Assembly: GCA_003193815.1 (NCBI GenBank)
Contig: PSPB01000099.1
Coordinates: forward strand, 1-5,222
Direction of reading: 5' to 3'
Length of the DNA stretch: 5,222 bases
Source of the DNA: Methanobacteriota archaeon
GTDB taxonomy: Archaea; Thermoplasmatota; Poseidoniia; MGIII; CG-Epi1
Made by a program: the position numbers and the translations under genes. Of this stretch, positions 5,141-5,222 are shown one piece after another (position 1 is the first letter of the stretch; the number at the start of each line of letters is the position of its first letter). The notes beneath the pieces were generated by a model, which saw nothing but the letters and a program-made list of their open reading frames with translations, had not been told where the DNA came from and made no database searches.

Positions 5141-5222
5141 CACTCACCGAGCCGGTTGGGCTTCTTCAGGTTTTCCGGCAAATCCACAATCCGCGCCGGG
5201 ACGCCGACCGCCATCTTCCAGG
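5140..5222 (-). CDS. C-terminal end of a probable hexapeptide-repeat (left-handed beta-helix) protein
   Basis: Only the last 26 codons are present: WKMAVGVPARIVDLPENL and then KKPNRLGE before the TGA at 5142-5140. The string AVGVPARIVDLPE strongly resembles the final strand and exit of trimeric left-handed beta-helix proteins, such as hexapeptide acyltransferases and gamma-class carbonic anhydrase-like proteins, where a (V/I)GVPA(K/R) motif is common. It does not look like the end of SecY, which precedes adkA in many archaea. The stop overlaps the adkA ATG by one base, so this gene heads or belongs to the same operon. The identification rests on a short tail and is tentative. Confidence 0.5.
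   Translation of the reverse strand, partial: WKMAVGVPARIVDLPENLKKPNRLGE

Noticed and set aside
1..5222. tRNA or rRNA genes, CRISPR arrays, insertion sequences, long repeats
   Set aside because: None was seen by reading both strands; no regularly spaced repeats, transposase motifs or cloverleaf-like segments were found.

Overview
The window looks like archaeal DNA, most plausibly from an uncultured marine euryarchaeote of the Poseidoniota type (Marine Group II/III). Three things suggest this. An archaeal-type adenylate kinase (AdkA family) is directly coupled to a DUF106/EMC3-like membrane protein. AT-rich TATA-like boxes sit about 20-30 nt from start codons in otherwise GC-rich DNA. There is also an acidic, cysteine-rich secreted protein ending in a membrane anchor and a basic tail. 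The lineage is inferred from gene style; there is no rRNA or other direct marker.

Layout. Positions 1-1853 (minus strand) hold a two-gene operon: a PIG-L/LmbE-type N-acetylsugar deacetylase with a ribbon-helix-helix-like N-terminal extension, followed through a 4-base overlap by a GT4-type glycosyltransferase that runs off the left edge. Positions 1854-1901 form a compact divergent promoter around the palindrome TTATATAA. On its other side, 1902-2477 (plus) encodes a HemK2/Mtq2-like glutamine methyltransferase. Positions 2478-2569 hold a separate promoter and a leader with a Shine-Dalgarno site. Positions 2570-3899 (plus) encode a secreted, sequon-rich, cysteine-containing surface protein of unknown family. 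Its reading frame is broken near 3611-3628, so the C-terminal anchor lies in another frame. After a 60-base convergent gap, 3960-5222 (minus) holds an operon: the last 26 codons of a probable hexapeptide-repeat protein, then adkA, then the DUF106 protein, with overlapping stop and start codons.

How the genes fit together. The deacetylase and glycosyltransferase probably act in sequence on an amino-sugar glycoconjugate (glycolipid, surface glycan or low-molecular-weight thiol; not decidable here). The methyltransferase probably modifies release factor aRF1. AdkA balances adenine nucleotides, and the DUF106 protein belongs to the Oxa1/YidC/EMC3 insertase superfamily. The surface protein stands apart: its GC content falls from about 60% near its start to below 40% at its end, while its neighbours are mostly well above 60%. 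It is the most novel item, because no family is recognised and its anchor depends on whether the frame break is real, programmed or a sequence error.
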